DNA from: Pyxicephalus adspersus
Lineage: Eukaryota > Chordata > Amphibia > Anura > Pyxicephalidae
Direction of reading: 5' to 3'
Length of the DNA: 64,000 nucleotides
Assembly: GCF_032062135.1 (NCBI RefSeq)
Contig: NC_092869.1
Span: 43,257,956-43,321,955 of the forward strand
Within the stretch, counting starts at the first letter, position 1. Every line of letters starts with the position of its first letter. The notes beneath the pieces are model-generated. The model saw only the letters and a program-made list of their open reading frames with translations, was not told the origin of the DNA and made no database searches. Shown in pieces: positions 13,593 through 24,156 of the stretch. A program made the translations under genes and the position numbers.

Positions 13593-14354
13593 CCCTGCAG
13601 CATTCTAGGCTTTGCAGCCATGTGATTGGTGCTGATAGGTGGATTTATTGGATCTCTATTTTGTGAGGCCACGTAAACACGTCTTCTGGGAAATTTAAGC
13701 TTCCTCGGGGTCCTTATCTTATAAGTTGATGGACTTGTAGGCAGTTAAATTTTGGATACACAAATAATGAATTAGGTGTTGATACAATTATGGATGATGA
13801 ATAATGGTGTTGTCTGGCCCACGTTGCTGGTTGCATGAATCACACATGCATTGACAGAACTATGTGGAGCTGTGTGAAGGAGGTCAGATTCTTTTCATTA
13901 CTATTTGTCATTTTTATAACATATTTTATTGAGGCTTTTAATAAAGATATATTCCTTAATATATGTACATTGGACTCTAGGACCATGCTTTGTGCTTTGT
14001 TCGATACTTCACCTCCCTGATGAGCCACCTTGTAGCATGTTTTGGCTTCATTGTGGTAAATGATTTAGTGGAATTGTTTCCCTACATGAAACCTGAACAG
14101 GACAACATCAGCCAGAAATGTAAATAGGAGATTGCAATGTAAGGTAAACATTGGCCAGGCGATTGGCAAATTTGTTTAGTTGAAGATGTAGCACCTGGTG
14201 GAAGGATGAATTGTAGTACATTCCTCCCATCTTTATAGGTGATGGCAGCCAGATAAACTGAATTATAGTGAAATTCACAACTTCATATTGGCACGTTTTC
14301 TCACAATCTGTAGTAAGGAGCTTTGCAGCGATACACACATATATATACTATAAA
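13593..14354. other. Region downstream of the CEP128 stop, gene-free
   Basis: AT-rich sequence that may include part of the CEP128 3' UTR. A minus-strand AATAAA lies at 13925-13930. I cannot define a transcript end. Confidence 0.35.
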
Positions 14355-14735
14355 TCGCAAGTCTGTGTACCCCTGACCATCACACAAATAACAGCTTGTT
14401 GGACATCCCAATCCAAACCATGGAGCTGAACACCTCCCTCTGTGTGCCTATACAATCCCCACTGTTCTGGGAAGACTTCCATTAGATTTTGAGATTTGCC
14501 CCCATTTGTGAAATCAGGTACTGATAGTGGATTAGAAGAACTGTCTCACCATTCCAATTCACCCCAAAGGTGTTCAGTAGGTTTGAGGTCAGGGCTCTGT
14601 GCAGGACACTTGAGTTTCTCCACACCAAGCTGGTGACACCATATCTTTATGGAGCTGGTTTTGTACCCCGGGGCAGAATAATGGGGGAACAGAAAAGGGT
14701 CTTCACCAAACTGTGACCACACTTAGAATATTAAT
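14355..14735 (-). pseudogene. Tc1-like transposase relic, C-terminal part
   Basis: Read on the minus strand, this gives SSIKIWCHQLGVEKLKCPAQ, then SPDLKPTEHLWGELEW, a stop codon, and a continuing homologous frame ending VCVMVRGTQTCDL. SPDLxPxEHLW is the hallmark of IS630/Tc1 transposases and carries the third catalytic acidic residue of the DDE/D triad. The N-terminal two-thirds, including the DNA-binding domain and first two catalytic Asp residues, are absent, and the frame is broken. It lies just downstream of the CEP128 stop. Confidence 0.85.
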
Positions 14736-14844
14736 ACATCAGTCTTAATATCCAGTGCAAAAAAACAGAGACTCCAGGTGAATACTGGGGAACCCTGGAA
14801 AGGGTGTTGATATTCTGAGGACAAATGATGAATCAGTAATTTTA

Positions 14845-14935
14845 AAAATTTGCATTGATTTTCAACTCCAATATTAAAAAAAAAAAAATACTTTGATTTT
14901 CAACTCCATTATTAAAAAAAAAAAATACTTTTTAG
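14845..14935. repeat. Tandem duplication with A-runs
   Basis: Two near-identical copies of TTGATTTTCAACTCCATTATT (first copy AATATT), each followed by an A12-13 run and ATACTTT, lie about 45 bp apart. This is a local duplication close to the CEP128 stop and could fall within the 3' UTR. Confidence 0.8.
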
Positions 14936-15084
14936 GAAATGAGGTTACTTATAAATGATTTACAACAATATATAAATCCCTCCCTATATATTCACATAAA
15001 TAGATTTCAGTGGTTATTCTCGCATAAGGACGAGACTGGAGCCAGCAGTCAGCGATGTGCGTTATATCCGTATAGATTTGTCCT

Positions 15085-15170
15085 TCAGGAAGTTCCTCCA
15101 TTCAGGGTAAGGCTGCTTGTAAGATCTTTGAGTCCCTCATAATAGGGCGGTGTTCCTCTCTTTACTGGAG
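15085..15170 (-). CDS. CEP128: CEP128 terminal coding exon with stop
   Basis: The acceptor TTTATTTCAG is followed by CT, which completes a Ser codon with the T from the previous exon. The protein continues PVKRGTPPYYEGLKDLTSSL and ends TLNGGTS before a TGA at 15085-15087. Human CEP128 has TKRTVAPDS...MNGTSSQ and extends a further dozen or so residues, so the frog tail is a little shorter but keeps an NG(G)TS-like motif. The 3' UTR runs leftward from 15084. I could not place its end: the nearest plain AATAAA on this strand that I noticed is at 13925-13930, without clear supporting downstream signals. Confidence 0.82.
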
Positions 15171-15470
15171 CTGAAATAAAATCAGACAAAGTGATTAGGT
15201 GAGCCATGGCTGCTGTCCAGCATGATTCTGTGTTGTCTATAGTAACTAGTCATTGCAGGAAAGTTGATTGGGTAAATGAAAACTTTCCTAATCTTATGGC
15301 CCTGCGTCTTAAGTTCACAATAGTATGTTGCATTGTTGGGCTCTGGCACTGTAGCAAATTTAAATATTTAGTAGCTTAAAAGCTACTTGAAGCACATTGA
15401 AGCAAATACTGCAATGTGTTTTGACAACGCAGTTCCCAATAATGTGTTGTTGTATAGTGTGAACAGGCTC

Positions 15471-15836
15471 TTTAACCACCTAGCCGGTATGTCCGTACGA
15501 AGGTCGGGCAAAAAAAATGGCTAGGATGGTTAACCCCGTAATTTTGTCACATCCTTACCTCCATGGTCCCGCTGTGCACATCCAGCGGGACCATGAAGGT
15601 AAGGATTCCAGATTAATACAAAGTACATAACTGGTAAATTCAAACGCTCATTTTGTATTGGATTGAATACAAACTCCGGTATCCAATCCAATACAAAAAA
15701 ATAAAAAAAAATAAAAGTAAATACATTTTTTATATTCATATTATCTACTAGAACCCCTGTTCGGACATATTTGAAAAACAGTGGATCACTTTTGGTACAG
15801 AAATCTAGACCTCAGTGTAACACTCAGGTGGTTAAA
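15471..15836. mobile_element. MITE-like foldback element, TTTAACCACCT ends
   Basis: The element starts TTTAACCACCTAGCCGG and ends CACTCAGGTGGTTAAA, so the outer 11 bases are inverted copies. Inside are two strong hairpins. One has a 24-bp stem with one mismatch (15551-15574 with 15583-15606, 8-base loop). The other has a perfect 15-bp stem (15651-15665 with 15684-15698). It has no coding capacity. It sits in the last CEP128 intron, about 300 bp upstream of the terminal exon in transcript order. Confidence 0.8.
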
Positions 15837-15871
15837 ATCAGTGAAAGTAAACACCTTTGGAATGTTGTATA

Positions 15872-15900
15872 TTTTTTTTTTTTTTTTTTGGGGGGGGGGG
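15872..15900. repeat. T18-G11 homopolymer junction
   Basis: Eighteen T bases pass directly into eleven G bases. The junction is slippage-prone, so run lengths may be assembly-dependent. Confidence 0.9.
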
Positions 15901-16071
15901 TACCCATCTTTATTTTTATCCAACATTATTGAACGACTGTGGGCCATTGTTGGATATGGAATCATTGCTGTGTGTTTTATAATGAAGTGACTGTGCAGGG
16001 ATCCTATTAGAAGAGGACTTGTATAATATAAACAGTGGGAAGACGATTACCATACTTAACTCACCCTAGAT

Positions 16072-16338
16072 CAGCATTTCTCATCCCAGGGTTCCCCAGA
16101 GGTTGCTAGAAGTTCTTTGAGCAATGTGTGCCTCTCAGGTCAGCTTAAGTGACACCAGTGATCCTTTTGGCTATCTGTAAGAGTGGTATTCTTCACACTG
16201 GTAAGCAGTATAGGAGACATTCTTCCTACTGACCAGCACTCTAATGTACTGTGAGTTGTGGATTTAGTAATTTGACCTAGGGTTCCCTGAGGACCTGAAA
16301 CTTTTTTTTCCCTCAAAGAAAAAGATTGCTCTAGACAA
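16072..16338. mobile_element. hAT-like non-autonomous relic
   Basis: It begins CAGCATTTCTCATCCCAGGG, close to the CAGTGTTTCTCAACC-type hAT terminus, then reads TTCCCCAGAGGTTGCTAG and GACACCAGTGATCCTTTTGG. I recognise these as a dispersed frog repeat. The right end is decayed, so the inverted copy of the terminus is not clear. It has no coding capacity. Confidence 0.6.
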
Positions 16339-17944
16339 TGGCTTTGGACAAAGCAAGCAGCGAAGTGTCTAAATCTTCCAGCCATAGCTGGTTCTTCTCA
16401 ATGGAAGCATTGGGTGTTTTCTTTTGGCTAACAAATGCTTCCCTGAGATGACCAATGTTGGCACACACAGCTGTGGGGTGATCTATAAAGAGGTCAGTGG
16501 GCGGATTCTGTATTACGTCTGAACCCTAATTAGCACCTATTTCTTAATTTGTTCTATATTAAAGTGCCGGTGTTCTCCAATAAACATCAGCATATAATAA
16601 TATTTTCACCCCACACTGTTGCTGAGATTAAAGCCGTAGTCTGCCTTTACTTTTGATCTTTAGAGCCCTTTGTGTGTCTGTCTCCTGATCTGCTTTCCAC
16701 TTTTGTTTAGGAAGATTAAAGCTGACACGGCATATTTAATCTGCCAAACGGGACATGACGGGATATAAAGTAAGGAATGTCCTAACTCCTTACAATGTAA
16801 TGTGGATCTGTGAGACCTCAGGGTCCGCGGAGAGCCAAGGAACACAGCCCACCTAGAGCGGCTAACGCATACAATACTACTACTGGGCGGAGAGCCAAGA
16901 ATGTGGCCTGGACCGATTATCTGTGCTCAGATGAATGTACTTCCCTGTCTCAAATGAACCACTTCACCAAGTTCCTGGGGTCACCTCACTGTTGGGAATA
17001 AAAAGGAAACGGTTGTGTGTGCCCCAGTCACATTCTGTGTGCAACATCGAGCGCAGCAAACAATCCCGCACAATAGACGAGTTTTACACACAGATCGAGG
17101 GCTGCCCCAAAACACAACAATTATTTAGTACTCTCTTGTACACAGAGCCCCTCTTAGCATTCACAGCGCCGGAGCTCTTTTTAGCTTTTCATACAATCTC
17201 TGTACAAAGTCAGTCGAGTGCCGTGCTTTCTGCTTCTACACTTTGTGGAATGTTGTCTGTTTTTTTCATGAGGAAGACATTTTGTGGGCCTCCTCTCAAC
17301 ATGTAGCTTTCTATCTTCATATAATGGGTTTCTGGCGGGTGAAGTGGCTGCTGGGAACTATAATAAAGTCCCTTCTTCCACTATACTCCACAGCTTCAGA
17401 TGTAAACTGAAGTCAACATTTACATGGCTGGAGGCAGTCCATACTATGACTCCATATTTGAAAAAGTAGAGGTCAGGTTGTAACCATCACCAAGTAAATG
17501 CCCACATACATGCTGGAGATCTGCACTAAAGCCACGGTGATGGGATGGAGGAAGCTTAAAGGAATTTGCCTTTTAGAAAATTGTTAATGGTTGGGCAGTT
17601 CTATAGGTATATATACCTCTAATCCCACATCATATCTGCACCAGTCTCATCATCTGTTCCCCTAACAGTTTTGCCAGTGTTCAGTTAGACATTAATTATT
17701 TATATATGTTTAGCTATAGGTACACTGAGCAGGAATAGGGTTTGCATAAACCACAACATCACTGCGGAAGCTTGACCAGAATGAGTCAATGACGTTCTAA
17801 CCTGTCCAGTACTTTTAATCTTAGCGAAGGAGTTGTGCTATGAAAGCATCAGATGTGGACTGTGTAGGGAAACAGCTATATGACATGTTTTGTAAACTTT
17901 ACAAGACAACAGATCAAAAAGCACCAGTACATCCATCTATTTTC

Positions 17945-18030
17945 TGCAGCAGGATGGAGACCCCGTCACTACGTGTCGGTGCAGGATAGAGACCCCTGTC
18001 ACTACGTGTGTGTGTGCGCACGAGATAGAG
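17945..18030. repeat. Short tandem duplication containing CACTACGTGT
   Basis: Two and a partial third copy of GCAGGATGGAGACCCCGTCA-like sequence followed by CTACGTGT, with a short TG run at the end. Confidence 0.7.
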
Positions 18031-18233
18031 ACCCACAGAAAACATCTAACCATTGATCTTTATTGCACTAATCCATCTAGTGAAGAATAACGTGTACGAA
18101 ATAATCAGAATTAAACATGCACTATGAGTAAGCACAAACTTGATTGCATATAAAAAGAGTCCATGCACACCAAGTGTGTTGAGCTGCTTTCTCAATGCAA
18201 AAAATAGAACAGGCTGTATTGAAGTGTTTAACA

Positions 18234-18702
18234 CAGGAGTGTCAAACTCTGTCCCTCAAGGTCCTTTTTTTTGGGCCCACCGAAGAATTCCGAAAATGAA
18301 CTACATCTGACCCGCACTACCTCACATCATCATTTTCAATACATGCAATACATAGACATTATTCCTGTACACCCATCATGTGACACAAAGCCTAGGCAAT
18401 GATCACATGGTACCTGACTACCAGGGGCATTGTGTTTGTTTCAATCCATTAGAGACTGTATAGTGTAATATTTAGTGTCAGACAAACTTGTGATGTGAGA
18501 GAATGAACAACAAACAGCCTGCATAGATAGATAGATAGAAATTAGTATTTTCAATCCTAAAGTGTGTGTAGAGTGGTTTGTTTTTGTTAGTTATGGATGA
18601 AGTAGTAAACGTCCTTATTTTTTCAATAAGTTTCAAGTTTGGCCCCCGACTTGGTCTAAGTTTTTAATTTCGGCCCTCTGTTTCTTTGAGTTTGATACCC
18701 CA
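18234..18702. mobile_element. Charlie-type hAT MITE
   Basis: The left end is CAGGAGTGTCAAACTCTG and the right end is GAGTTTGATACCCC, an inverted near-copy. Next to the right end are GGCCCCCGACTTGGTCTAAG and a TTAATTTCGGCCCTCTG block. These match the widespread vertebrate hAT family with CAGGGGTGTCAAACTC termini. No intact 8-bp target duplication is visible and no transposase is encoded. A GATA microsatellite (18522-18539) lies inside. Confidence 0.75.
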
Positions 18703-19154
18703 TTTTACCCCCAGTTTACCACATTACAGCTATGGCAAATGTTCAAGTATTTTTCTTTCTAAAAACAAAAAAAAAAAAACCTTACAAAAAAAGGAAAAAG
18801 TATAGAACTACAATTGTAAATATAAATACAACTGAAGTGCATTTACCACACATCACCACAAGCTGAATGCTCCATTTGTGGTATGAATCCCCAGTCTAGT
18901 CTAGGGGATAATGAGAGTTTGATTCCTCCCTGCAGATTTATCTTGCAGCATTTTCTTGCTTTTTATAATATTGGTCTCCAGTCTTATCCAACTCCAGGTA
19001 AAGTTAGTTGGTCTGAAGGCAACCAAATTTCAGCTAGGAGCTGGGAAAATTATCTTTGGTTCATGTGGGTGTCATTGTCATCCTTTTTTTTTTCTCACAG
19101 AACACACACTGCTGTTCTCTAGTAACTGCTTAGCATGTATGATTGAATACTTAC

Positions 19155-19263
19155 AGTTGACATCTGAGCGTAGTGAGCTGGACAGGAATCCGCTGTTTGC
19201 ACGTAGCGATGAGGACAACGATGAAAGGCGGGCATTCTGGATGTCCGCTTTGAATTTGTCTTC
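19155..19263 (-). CDS. CEP128: CEP128 coding exon, Ser/Leu-rich tail
   Basis: This 109-nt exon (36 codons plus one base) lies between the acceptor CCCTTCACAG and the donor AACT|GTAAGT. It starts EDKFKADIQNARLSSLSSSL and contains SGFLSSSLRSDVN, matching the human SRFLSSPRFSYVN segment. The region is Ser-rich and probably disordered, so it could be phosphorylated, though no specific site can be named. It ends in phase 1, which fits the two leading bases of the terminal exon. A downstream intron of about 4.0 kb separates it from the stop-containing exon and holds hAT-like and MITE insertions. Confidence 0.85.
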
Positions 19264-20591
19264 CTGTGAAGGGAAGAAATTTGTTTTGTTAGAGAAAAGT
19301 GCTTTTGTGTAAAAATGCTTATTTCACACCTGATTGTGCCAGGAATTTTCCATTTTTTGGACCACACTTCTCTGCAGTACAGAACAGAAAACAGGCCACT
19401 GCTGCTCTAACACAATCTATGAGAATTATTTCATTAGTTTGGCATTATTGGTCACAGTGCTGTCAGTAAGTGGATGGGGTTAAAGTACCATCTGCATGGA
19501 TGGAGTCATTGATCTTATGTGTGGTGCCATTTTCCTGTGACCAGATACAGAATTCTGTTTCTTGGAGTACAAGTAAAAATGTATATTGTATGGTGTTCGG
19601 TGCTGGCTTTGTGCATCAGGTCAGAGCAGCATGGCTGAACCTAGATCACACTATCAAAATCTCATCATTGCTCATGGGTAATTAACTCCATGGAAGTGTA
19701 TCGGGCCCCCACTGAGCAGATTATCAGTTGCTGGGACACATTACATGCTATGACATTCCACGTAGCCTCCATAGTTACACAGTGAGGACACAGATCTACA
19801 GAGCTAATCTTCAAAAACAAACATCTTCAGGATCACTCAGTGATCCAGAGGAAGGCAAAACCACAACTGATACACAGGTGAATTACTTTCACCTAGGCGG
19901 ACAAAATTTCCGAAATAGCTCTGCAGATTCTGATGGTGCAGTAAGATTACCCCTAGGGGGGATTCTGGAGTACACACAGGTCATTTCTGCCAGAAAGAGG
20001 ATCACTGATTTAGCAATCATTACATATAGGACACAATGGAGTGACATAGGGATTAATCTCTTATGCTAGCACCTAGCTCCAAATGTGCGCAGCTGATCAG
20101 TATTGCGTGCAGCAATTGTGAGACAATAATCATGAGATGTGCTGGGTGATTTTAATCACGTGACAATTTTCTCCCCCAAAATTTTTTAAGCTGGGTGAAA
20201 AGAAGCTGTAGGTGGGTGGTGGCCTCTGTATTGTGCCAAACTATTAGGAAACCACCCAAAATAGCTGGGTGGCTACTAAAAAGTGCCAATGGTGCTAAAA
20301 GTTGGAGACAATACTGCCCAATCATTCTATCAAAAAACTTGTGTGCTCATCAGAAAGATGATCCTAAAAAAATGTAAAAGGCATACCAACTGACTAAATC
20401 AAAAAAACAAAAACTATCAGTAGGCCGAGCTGATTATACTTTCCTGTGGAGTAATACATTGCCTCCTCCACTCTTCTGGGGAGGGGGGTAAGTATATCAG
20501 AGTGTAGAGAAAACTAGACAGCAGAGTGGTTGGGTCAGCGATGACCCTCTTACACTGCATTGTAGGTGACTGTGATTGATGTCTAGCGTAC

Positions 20592-20705
20592 CCGGTATTC
20601 CTGGATTCGCCTCTTCGAGTCTTCCAGCTGTTGCTGAAGTGAGCCGATGATCTCCCGATACTGAGCGTATCTTTCCTCCATCACTTCCCGCTGGAGGTGA
20701 GAATC
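20592..20705 (-). CDS. CEP128: CEP128 coding exon, Gln/Glu-rich helix
   Basis: This 114-nt phase-0 exon (38 codons) follows a TTCTGCGCAG acceptor. The protein starts DSHLQREVMEERYAQYREII and ends KRRIQEYR. It aligns with the human DSCSSSERTDGRYSRYR...TKYR segment but is five residues longer and more clearly helical. The donor is CGG|GTACGC, weaker than the others but with G at +5. It is supported by the next exon, which resumes in phase with EDKFKAD where human has TKSFKGD. If this donor is not used, translation adds only Val-Arg before a TAG at 20583-20585, giving a shorter C terminus. A (CA)n tract and the damaged end of a Tc1 element lie just upstream in the intron, about 60 bp from the acceptor. 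Confidence 0.87.
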
Positions 20706-20762
20706 CTGCGCAGAACACATAACATCGGGTCAGAACATCTGCAGGTAAAAATGAGTCCAAAA

Positions 20763-20763
<1 letters not shown>

Positions 20764-20816
<53 letters not shown>
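20764..20816. repeat. (CA)n microsatellite
   Basis: About 53 bp of perfect CA repeat. It abuts, and appears to have replaced, the outer end of the adjacent Tc1 element. It lies about 60 bp upstream of a CEP128 acceptor in transcript order. Confidence 0.96.
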
Positions 20817-20818
<2 letters not shown>

Positions 20819-22143
20819 TCCCCTGCTGATTTTGTACGTTTGTCCTCTGACAAAGCAATGACCAGTCTATAATTGTAATGGTAGGTTTATTGTAGCTGTG
20901 AGAAATAGAATAACAACAAAAGAACCCTCACAAAGTCAGAGCTTGATGTGCATTGTACAGAGTGAAATAAATATTTGATCTATCAACCAGTCTGGAGACT
21001 GGCTAGGCCACTCCAGGACCTTCATGTGCTTCTTCTTGAGCCACTCCTTTGTTGCCTTGGCCATGTGTTTTGGGTCATTGTCATGCTGGAATACCTATCC
21101 ATGACCCATTTTCAATGCCCTGGCTGAGGTAAGGAGGTGCTCACCCAAGATTTGACCGTATATGGTCCCGTCCATTTTTCCTTCAATGTGGTGAAGTTGT
21201 CCTGTCCTCTGAGCAGAAAAAAACCTCCAAAACATATTGTGTCCATTTTCATGTTTGACGTGTTCTTGGGTTCATAGGCAGCATTCGGCCTCCTACAAAC
21301 ATGGCGAGTTGAGGCCAAAATGCTCAATTTTGGTCTCATCTGACCACAACACTTTTACCCAGTTCTCTGGATCATTCAGATGTTCATTGGCAAACTGCAG
21401 ACTGGCCTGTACATGTGCTGTCTTGAGAAGGGGGACCTTGTGGGCTCTGCAAGATTTCAGGCCTTTATGGCACAGTGTGTTACCAATTGTTTTCTTGGTG
21501 ACCCTCCACGCACACATCCCAGCTGCTCTGAGATCATTGACAAGTTCCCTCAGTGTAGTTCTAGGCTGCTTTATAACCGTTCTTATGATCATTCCACAAG
21601 AGGAGATCTTGGATGGAGCCCCAGACCGAGGGAGATTAACAGTTATTTTGTGTTTCTTCATTTGCAAATTATGGCTCCAACTATTGTCACCTTCTCACCA
21701 AGCTGCTTGGCGATAGTCTTGTAGCCCAGTCCAGCATTGTGTAGGTCTACAATCTTGTCCCTGACATTCTTAGACAGCTCTTTGGTCTTGGCCATGGCTG
21801 CTAGTTTGGAATATGATTGATTGCTTCTGTGGATAGGTGTCTTTTATACAGGTACTCTAACAAGCTTGAATTAGGAGCACTTCTTACAGAGGGTGCTCCT
21901 AATATCTGTTACCTGCATACAATGAAGGCTACTCCTGGGAGCCTGAACTTTCACTCATTACTCATTTCACTCATTACAATGCACATTAAGCTCTGACTTT
22001 TGAGCACTGGGTTTTTGAGGGTTCTTTTATTGTTATTCTGTCTCTCAGACCTACAATAAACCTACCATTACAATTATAGACTGGTCAGAGGGTAAACATA
22101 CAAAATCAGCATGAGATCAAATACTTCTTACCCTCACTGTACA
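20817..22143 (-). mobile_element. Tc1/mariner element with long inverted repeats
   Basis: The right end reads inward as GTACAGTGAGGGTAAGAAGT then ATTTGATCTCATGCTGATTT and continues for about 200 bp (GACCAGTCTATAATTGTAAT, AACAATAAAAGAACCCTCA). The left end carries an inverted copy from CTGCTGATTTTGTACG to about 20955 but lacks the outermost ~25 bp, which is where the (CA)n tract starts. The element is inserted in the CEP128 intron between the exons at 20.7 and 25.9 kb, with its transposase in the same direction as CEP128. Confidence 0.9.
20975..21795 (-). pseudogene. Degenerate Tc1-like transposase
   Basis: The ATG at 21795 opens [20 protein letters not shown], the N-terminal helix-turn-helix of the family. 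The frame breaks near 21660, continues as [14 protein letters not shown] and [13 protein letters not shown] (first catalytic Asp), then breaks again near 21300. Recognisable pieces follow: [33 protein letters not shown] (second catalytic Asp) and [10 protein letters not shown]. After SPD the sequence jumps into the inverted repeat, so the segment carrying the third catalytic residue and the whole C terminus are deleted. The copy cannot be active. Confidence 0.9.
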
Positions 22144-22998
22144 TGGGAGGTGGGTTAACAAATGATTTAGTATTTTGGGGATTTTGCTCAGCTCCTGCTG
22201 TCTGGCAGGTTGAGAGGCTTGGTTTTAGTCTACTGCAGTTTAGAAGCATTACAAATATGGGAATGCAATAATTTGAACTTCAGAGTATACGTGTAGCAAA
22301 AACCTGATGGGGTTCTAACCCTTCCACACAAAAAAACATTTGTCTGCATAAACACTTAAATGTACGGCAGTATAAACTCACAAATTACTCCATGAAAGCA
22401 GCAGAATTTCCTGGGCTAGAAGTTCCGATAATAAAACTTTTTGAATGTTCATATATTGACTCTTGCAGTGAATGTGTGCCAAGCCATGATCTGCTCATAG
22501 TGCAGGGTAAATCAGTAAAAAGCAGCATCGATTCTGGCGATACACACGGTAACCATGACGCCACACCTGTTTCCCATTTTCACCCCTCCACACACATACC
22601 AACACATGGGACAAACTTCTCTCCATTGTGCCGATAAAATGAATTCTTCTATAGAAAGCAGAGAGCAGAAATTTAGAAGACCGGACCCTTCACTCCCCCC
22701 ATCCCCCAGGACAACGTTCTAAAAGCCATTCGTTGGCACTGACCAGCATGGTGTGTAATTTGCCCCCTCTGTGTGGACAGGAAACCCCTCCAAATCGGCT
22801 CCAGCAGGGGTTCTGTACGCTAAATTAATCCAGTGAGGTCTCTAAACTTGTGTAAAGGGAGGTGGTTCCAATAGAGCAGAAGGGTCTTCTGAAATACTGT
22901 TTCTGGAATTTGGGGCCCCACTTTTCTTTCACATTTACTTTCCCTGCCTCATGACAAGTGAAAAAACGAGAGACCTGCACACACATCTCCATTCAAAT

Positions 22999-23615
22999 AC
23001 ATTTACTGGCCACTTAATTAGGTACAAATGCTCAACTGCTTGTTAACCCAAATATCTAATCAGCCAATCACATGGCAACAATGCATTTTGGCATCTAGAC
23101 ATTGTTAGGATGATCTGCTGAAGTTCATATCAATCATCAGAGTGGAGAAAAAAGGTGATTTCAGTGATTATGGATGTGCAGAATTTGGCGACAACACAAT
23201 CAAAGCATAGATCCTTCCCACCTTGTTTTAATGGATCAGGTTGGTGGTGTAATGCTGTGTGGGGTATTTTCTTGGCACACTTTTGGCCCCTTAGTACCCA
23301 CTGACCATGGCTTAAATCTCACAGCCTACATTAGTATTGTTGCTACCGTGTCCATCCCTTTATGCCTGCAGTGTGATTACCTTCTGATAGCTACTTCCAA
23401 CAGCATAACGCACCGTGTCACAAAGCTGAAATAATCTTAGACTAGTTACTTGAACATCACAATGGGGTCACCGGACTAAAATTCAGTAGAGAACCTTTGG
23501 GATGTGGTAGATGGAAGGTTTGTATCTTGGATGTGCCGCCAAAAACTGTGTGATGTCAATATGTAAAAAAATAACTGAGGAATAAGGGCCCTGTTGGATT
23601 TGAGCCATGAAGAAT
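22999..23615 (+). mobile_element. Internally deleted Tc1-like element
   Basis: The left end ACATTTACTGGCCACTTAAT and TAGGTACAAATGCTCAACTG is the terminus of a well-known fish/frog Tc1 family. About 170 bp in, it jumps to the middle of the transposase: IWRQHNQSIDPS, a GVFSWHTFGPLVPTDH block, then decayed sequence equivalent to the SPDLNPIEHLWDVV segment (GAACCTTTGGGATGTGGTAG). The DNA-binding domain is missing and the right inverted repeat is not recognisable. It lies about 0.9 kb from the other Tc1 element in the same CEP128 intron, in the opposite orientation. Confidence 0.88.
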
Positions 23616-24106
23616 GACAACAGATTTTTTTCTTTCTCTTTATAATATACTTGCCTTAATGCCCAACTTAGATGGATGGATCCAGACTGCTAGAACTCTC
23701 TGGGCAGTGTAAACAAAACTTTTTTTTTTTTTTATAAAACATCTCACAATATTGATCTCAAACAATGGAATTATAGGTATGATTATTTCCTTTCTGAGCT
23801 CCCACTATATGCTGTACCCCTTGACATCTGGAGTCTTGCTCTCTATGTTTCATACTGTCTATGGCAAAGGAAGAATTGTTTGGAGTCTCTTAGGACCCTT
23901 TGCTCTTAGGACCCTGATTGGTTCTTGGTTTCTCTTTTTGCTTTTTTAATAGATTTCACCAAAGAGAGCTTGCATGTTTTTCACCAAAAATGTACACAAC
24001 ACAGGGCCCAGAACCATAAAAGCTAAATATTTGGTATGCTGAGCCAAACATAATAAAACTATGATCCCTTCATTGCATGGGTGTGATCCTCCCCCATCCT
24101 GCTTCC

Positions 24107-24155
<49 letters not shown>
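24107..24155. repeat. (TA)n microsatellite
   Basis: About 48 bp of alternating TA within a CEP128 intron. Confidence 0.95.
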
Positions 24156-24156
<1 letters not shown>

